Part shown: positions 60,001 to 61,341 of the stretch, one piece after another
Numbering within the stretch: the stretch's first letter is position 1
How the letters are laid out: each line of letters opens with the position of its first letter
From: Clostridia bacterium
Lineage (GTDB): Bacteria > Bacillota > Clostridia > Oscillospirales > Acutalibacteraceae
Direction: 5' to 3'
Assembly: GCA_017521925.1 (NCBI GenBank)
Contig: JAFXBG010000012.1
Location: forward strand, 1 to 61,341
DNA: 61,341 nucleotides
Translations under genes and position numbers: made by a program
The notes under the pieces: model-generated
Database searches by the model: none
What the model was told of the DNA's origin: nothing
The model's input: the letters and a program-made list of their open reading frames with translations, nothing else

Positions 60001-60104
60001 AAATCTCTTTCAACTTCGGGACCATAAGCATATTCATAGCCCAAGTCATTTCTGAATAATTCTAGAACAGAATTTTCATAATCTGCTTCTGTATATCCTG
60101 GCAT
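57045..60104 (-). CDS. hsdR: Type I restriction endonuclease subunit R
   Basis: 1019 residues. The N-terminal nuclease has D135 and ELK (149-151) in the PD-(D/E)xK arrangement (RPDVILFLNG, then VVLIELKSP). The SF2 translocase has the GSGKS Walker A at 290-294, DEAH at 388-391, GFTGTP near 434, and QAIARVNRVFRD near 700. The C-terminal helical part (about 860-1010, QISVSKQEGEQLGLTADELA) is typical of HsdR. It cuts unmodified DNA after translocation, together with HsdM and HsdS. The hsdM gene is outside the window to the right. ATG 60104 is preceded by AAGGAGAAT. Confidence 0.97.
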   Translation of the reverse strand: MPGYTEADYENSVLELFRNDLGYEYAYGPEVERDFYSPLYNEVLEDSLYRLNRKLPSDAIQDALYKLKNFENGELVQKNAVFMDYLQNGVPVRYFDKGEERSAIVYLVDYKNPNNNSFIVANQWTFIENSNKRPDVILFLNGLPVVLIELKSPSREETDASEAYRQLRNYMLEIPTMFIYNAICVMSDQLTSKAGTITSGEDRFMEWKTKDGSYENTQYAQFDTFFEGMFRKERLLDIIKNFICFSKDGINNFKILAGYHQYFAVNKAVVSTQKATVTDGKGGVFWHTQGSGKSLSMVFYAHLLQEALESPTIVVITDRNDLDDQLYGQFAKCKEFLRQEPVHAESRDHLKSWLAGRKANGIIFTTMQKFEESADALSERRNIVVMADEAHRGQYGLAEKIKITKNEDGEEIAKRVVGTARIIRNSLPNATYIGFTGTPISSADRSTREVFGEYIDIYDMTQAVEDGATRPVYYESRVIKLNLDQNTLKLIDAEYDIMSNNADAEVIERSKRELGQMDAVLGNEQTINSLVCDILDHYENNREDLLTGKAMIVAYSRPIAMKIYKRILELRPAWTEKVGVVMTSGNNDPEEWREIIGNKHHKDELAKKFKDNDSPMKIAIVVDMWLTGFDVPSLATMYVYKPMSGHNLMQAIARVNRVFRDKEGGLVVDYVGIASALKQAMNDYTTRDKKNYGDTDVAKVAYPKFLEKLEVCRDKFHGFDYSKFTTGTDLERAKTISGAVNFIIARENGDKKDDFIKQALILHQALSLCSSMVDEAMRFEAAFFEAVRVLVVRLSNQGEGKKISLSEMNARINELLKQSIKSDGVINLFSDIKEEFSLFDPKFLAEVAKMKEKNLAVELLKKLIAEQVKIYRRTNVVKSEKFSEIIQSVLNRYLNGMLTNEEVIDELLKLAKQISVSKQEGEQLGLTADELAFYDALTKPQAIKDFYENDELIAITKELTETLRKNRTVDWQKKESARAKMRMIIKKLLKKHKYPPEGMADAVQTVMTQCELWVDNMAI

Positions 60105-60116
60105 AACTAATTCTCC

Positions 60117-60581
60117 TTACAGATGTAAATACTTTTTGTATAATTTTCCTTTTAACAATGTGAATTCATCAAGCATTTTTGACGCAAGGCTTTGTATTTC
60201 AGACTCGATATCATCCTCGCTTTTTCCGTTACAATTCCCATGTATCTGCGCATGAGACAAGCCGCCTCGCAACGTGTTAATCTGAATAGATGTCGCTTCA
60301 AGATTATCATAAAACATTGAAAAATTTTTATCAAATAATACGTATAACTGCGAAGAACTAATAGAAAGTTTCAAAAACCAACAATACTCAAACTCCCAAT
60401 CTCCTAGTTTTGATATATAATCTTCTACTTTCTCTAAAATCATAAGTCGCTTTTCTAATAAAGCGATTTTGTTTTGCTTTTTCGCTGTATTAACTGAGAT
60501 TATTATCGCCAAAATAGATGAGAGTGTTGTAATTGTTGCAAGTGCTAATTCGATTAATGTTTTATATTTTTCACAACACAT
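60117..60581 (-). CDS. Small one-helix membrane protein inside the hsd operon
   Basis: 154 residues. A single N-terminal helix (about 10-30, LALATITTLSSILAIIISVN), then a Lys-rich coil (KKQNKIALLEKRLMILEKVEDYI) and a helical cytoplasmic domain. No family recognised. It lies between hsdS and hsdR, 12 bp before hsdR, and so is co-transcribed. Membrane-helix-plus-coil proteins are often found beside defence systems as sensors or effectors, but nothing here shows what this one does. Confidence 0.75.
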   Translation of the reverse strand: MCCEKYKTLIELALATITTLSSILAIIISVNTAKKQNKIALLEKRLMILEKVEDYISKLGDWEFEYCWFLKLSISSSQLYVLFDKNFSMFYDNLEATSIQINTLRGGLSHAQIHGNCNGKSEDDIESEIQSLASKMLDEFTLLKGKLYKKYLHL

Positions 60582-60619
60582 TAAATTTACTCCTTTATAA
60601 TAAACAATAATTTAGTGGC

Positions 60620-61341
60620 TTAAATAGTGATATTTGAAATATCCAGTTCTCCAGACATCAACTTAGGCAATAACGAATCACGGATGGCTTCCAAACGACA
60701 TATTTCGTCATAATTATTGCGAATCATCTCATCCATTGGCGATACTAAATCTTCAAATTCATCAAGTTTTTCATTAGATGGAATTATAATTGGCATTTCG
60801 TTCAATGCGTTGCGATTTATAGAACCAAACACCGTGCCTTCGCCATTGAACACATCTAACTGTTTTCTAAGAGAAACCATTGTGTAATGCACAAACGATT
60901 GATGATTAGTTTTTGAACGAATAGCAGCAAGTCCACGACCAATACAACAATCCGTATGTGCAACATTGAGGTCGCCGACGGGTGCTCTAACACTCATCAA
61001 AGTATCATTTGTACGAGCCATTCTTTTAGGTTCAGTTGTAAATAGACGAACAGATGGAAACCTGAATCCAAATTCTGCTCGACCTTGGAAGAAAATTGTT
61101 CCAACGCCATCTTCATTATAGCTACTGCCGCTTGGAGATTGCCCCATTGTTATATCAGCAATCTCGCTTAAAGAGCCTTCTTTCCAATCAGAAGAAGCAT
61201 TTTCAATAAACATTTGCTGATAAAGAGCCTGAGCTTGTTGCTCTAAATTATTGTTTATTTGATTGTTTAAAAAAATTTTATCATCTAGTAATTTCAAAAA
61301 ACTAGATATCTTTTTTTGTTCTTCTACCTTTGGAAAATAAA
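60620..61341 (-). CDS. hsdS: Type I restriction specificity subunit S, C-terminal half (cut by window edge)
   Basis: 240 visible residues. The frame stays open to the right edge: residues before the first possible start read YFPKVEEQKKISSFLKLLDD, the conserved central helix region of HsdS. So 61297 is not the true start, and the gene continues to the right. The second target-recognition domain (about SLSEIADITMGQSPSG to NRNALNEMPIIIPS) and the closing conserved helix (LDEFEDLVSPMDEMIRNNYD) are present. It recognises half of the bipartite target. The visible half is intact. Confidence 0.95.
   Translation of the reverse strand, partial: YFPKVEEQKKISSFLKLLDDKIFLNNQINNNLEQQAQALYQQMFIENASSDWKEGSLSEIADITMGQSPSGSSYNEDGVGTIFFQGRAEFGFRFPSVRLFTTEPKRMARTNDTLMSVRAPVGDLNVAHTDCCIGRGLAAIRSKTNHQSFVHYTMVSLRKQLDVFNGEGTVFGSINRNALNEMPIIIPSNEKLDEFEDLVSPMDEMIRNNYDEICRLEAIRDSLLPKLMSGELDISNITI

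Overview
The window looks like the chromosome of an anaerobic gut or rumen-type Clostridia, most likely in the Oscillospirales/Ruminococcaceae area. Supporting signs are three secreted dockerin proteins, an RsgI-like domain, the ctsR-mcsA-mcsB-clpC operon, ireB, a T-box leader on pheST, a SAM-I riboswitch on metK, ECF vitamin transport, BlaI/M56 pairs and AT-rich consensus promoters. I cannot name the species.

Left part (1-48.0 kb) is mostly core chromosome in short operons. 1-1.4 kb: ECF sigma factor with a translationally coupled membrane anti-sigma (cut by the window edge) and a lipoprotein. 1.6-6.3 kb: split transketolase, then coaX, an ECF S component, birA and a flavin reductase. 6.3-17.7 kb: cell-surface genes (PLAT/GLUG secreted protein, MacB-like ABC fusion, GT2 glycosyltransferase, CotH-dockerin protein, NAD-dependent epimerase, LicD) with a broken pyruvyl-transferase remnant. 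18-24 kb: two MATE exporters, a LOG protein, a beta-CASP nuclease and a lipid kinase. 24.2-28.8 kb: the CtsR-controlled protein quality-control operon. 28.8-35.9 kb: a dockerin/RsgI-like/PepSY protein, a lone MazF, dCMP deaminase, metK, a Gx transporter plus NusG-domain-II pair, and ireB. 36.2-39.9 kb: pheST with its T-box. 40-46.6 kb: NAD(P)HX dehydratase, a dockerin-LRR protein, an RsmF-type methyltransferase and a BlaI/M56 signalling pair.

A second RNase III-like gene (47.1-48.0 kb) is followed directly by a symmetric array of small hairpins separated by the 9-mer AGTGATATT and its complement. The array could fold as a helix interrupted by stacked four-way junctions. Two tRNA genes follow (Arg-CCG on the minus strand, Leu-GAG on the plus strand).

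Right part (48.6-61.3 kb) is an accessory island beginning at the 3' end of tRNA-Leu. It holds tandem GCAGTCAA repeats, tnpV and a duplicated tnpV tail, and two modules in which a TetR regulator is paired with a redox enzyme and has its operator inside a perfect consensus promoter. It also holds a Fic protein with an HTH domain, and a SLOG-like gene divergent from an XRE regulator across a perfect inverted repeat. It ends in the distal part of a Type I restriction operon: hsdS (C-terminal half), a small one-helix membrane protein, hsdR, and an unrecognised 687-residue protein with Cys clusters and a candidate C-terminal nuclease fold. hsdM is not seen and is presumably beyond the right edge. 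No integrase is visible.

The strongest candidates for something undescribed are the RNase III/hairpin-array pair and the two accessory genes in the Type I restriction operon. All calls come from reading the sequence and family knowledge; no searches were run.
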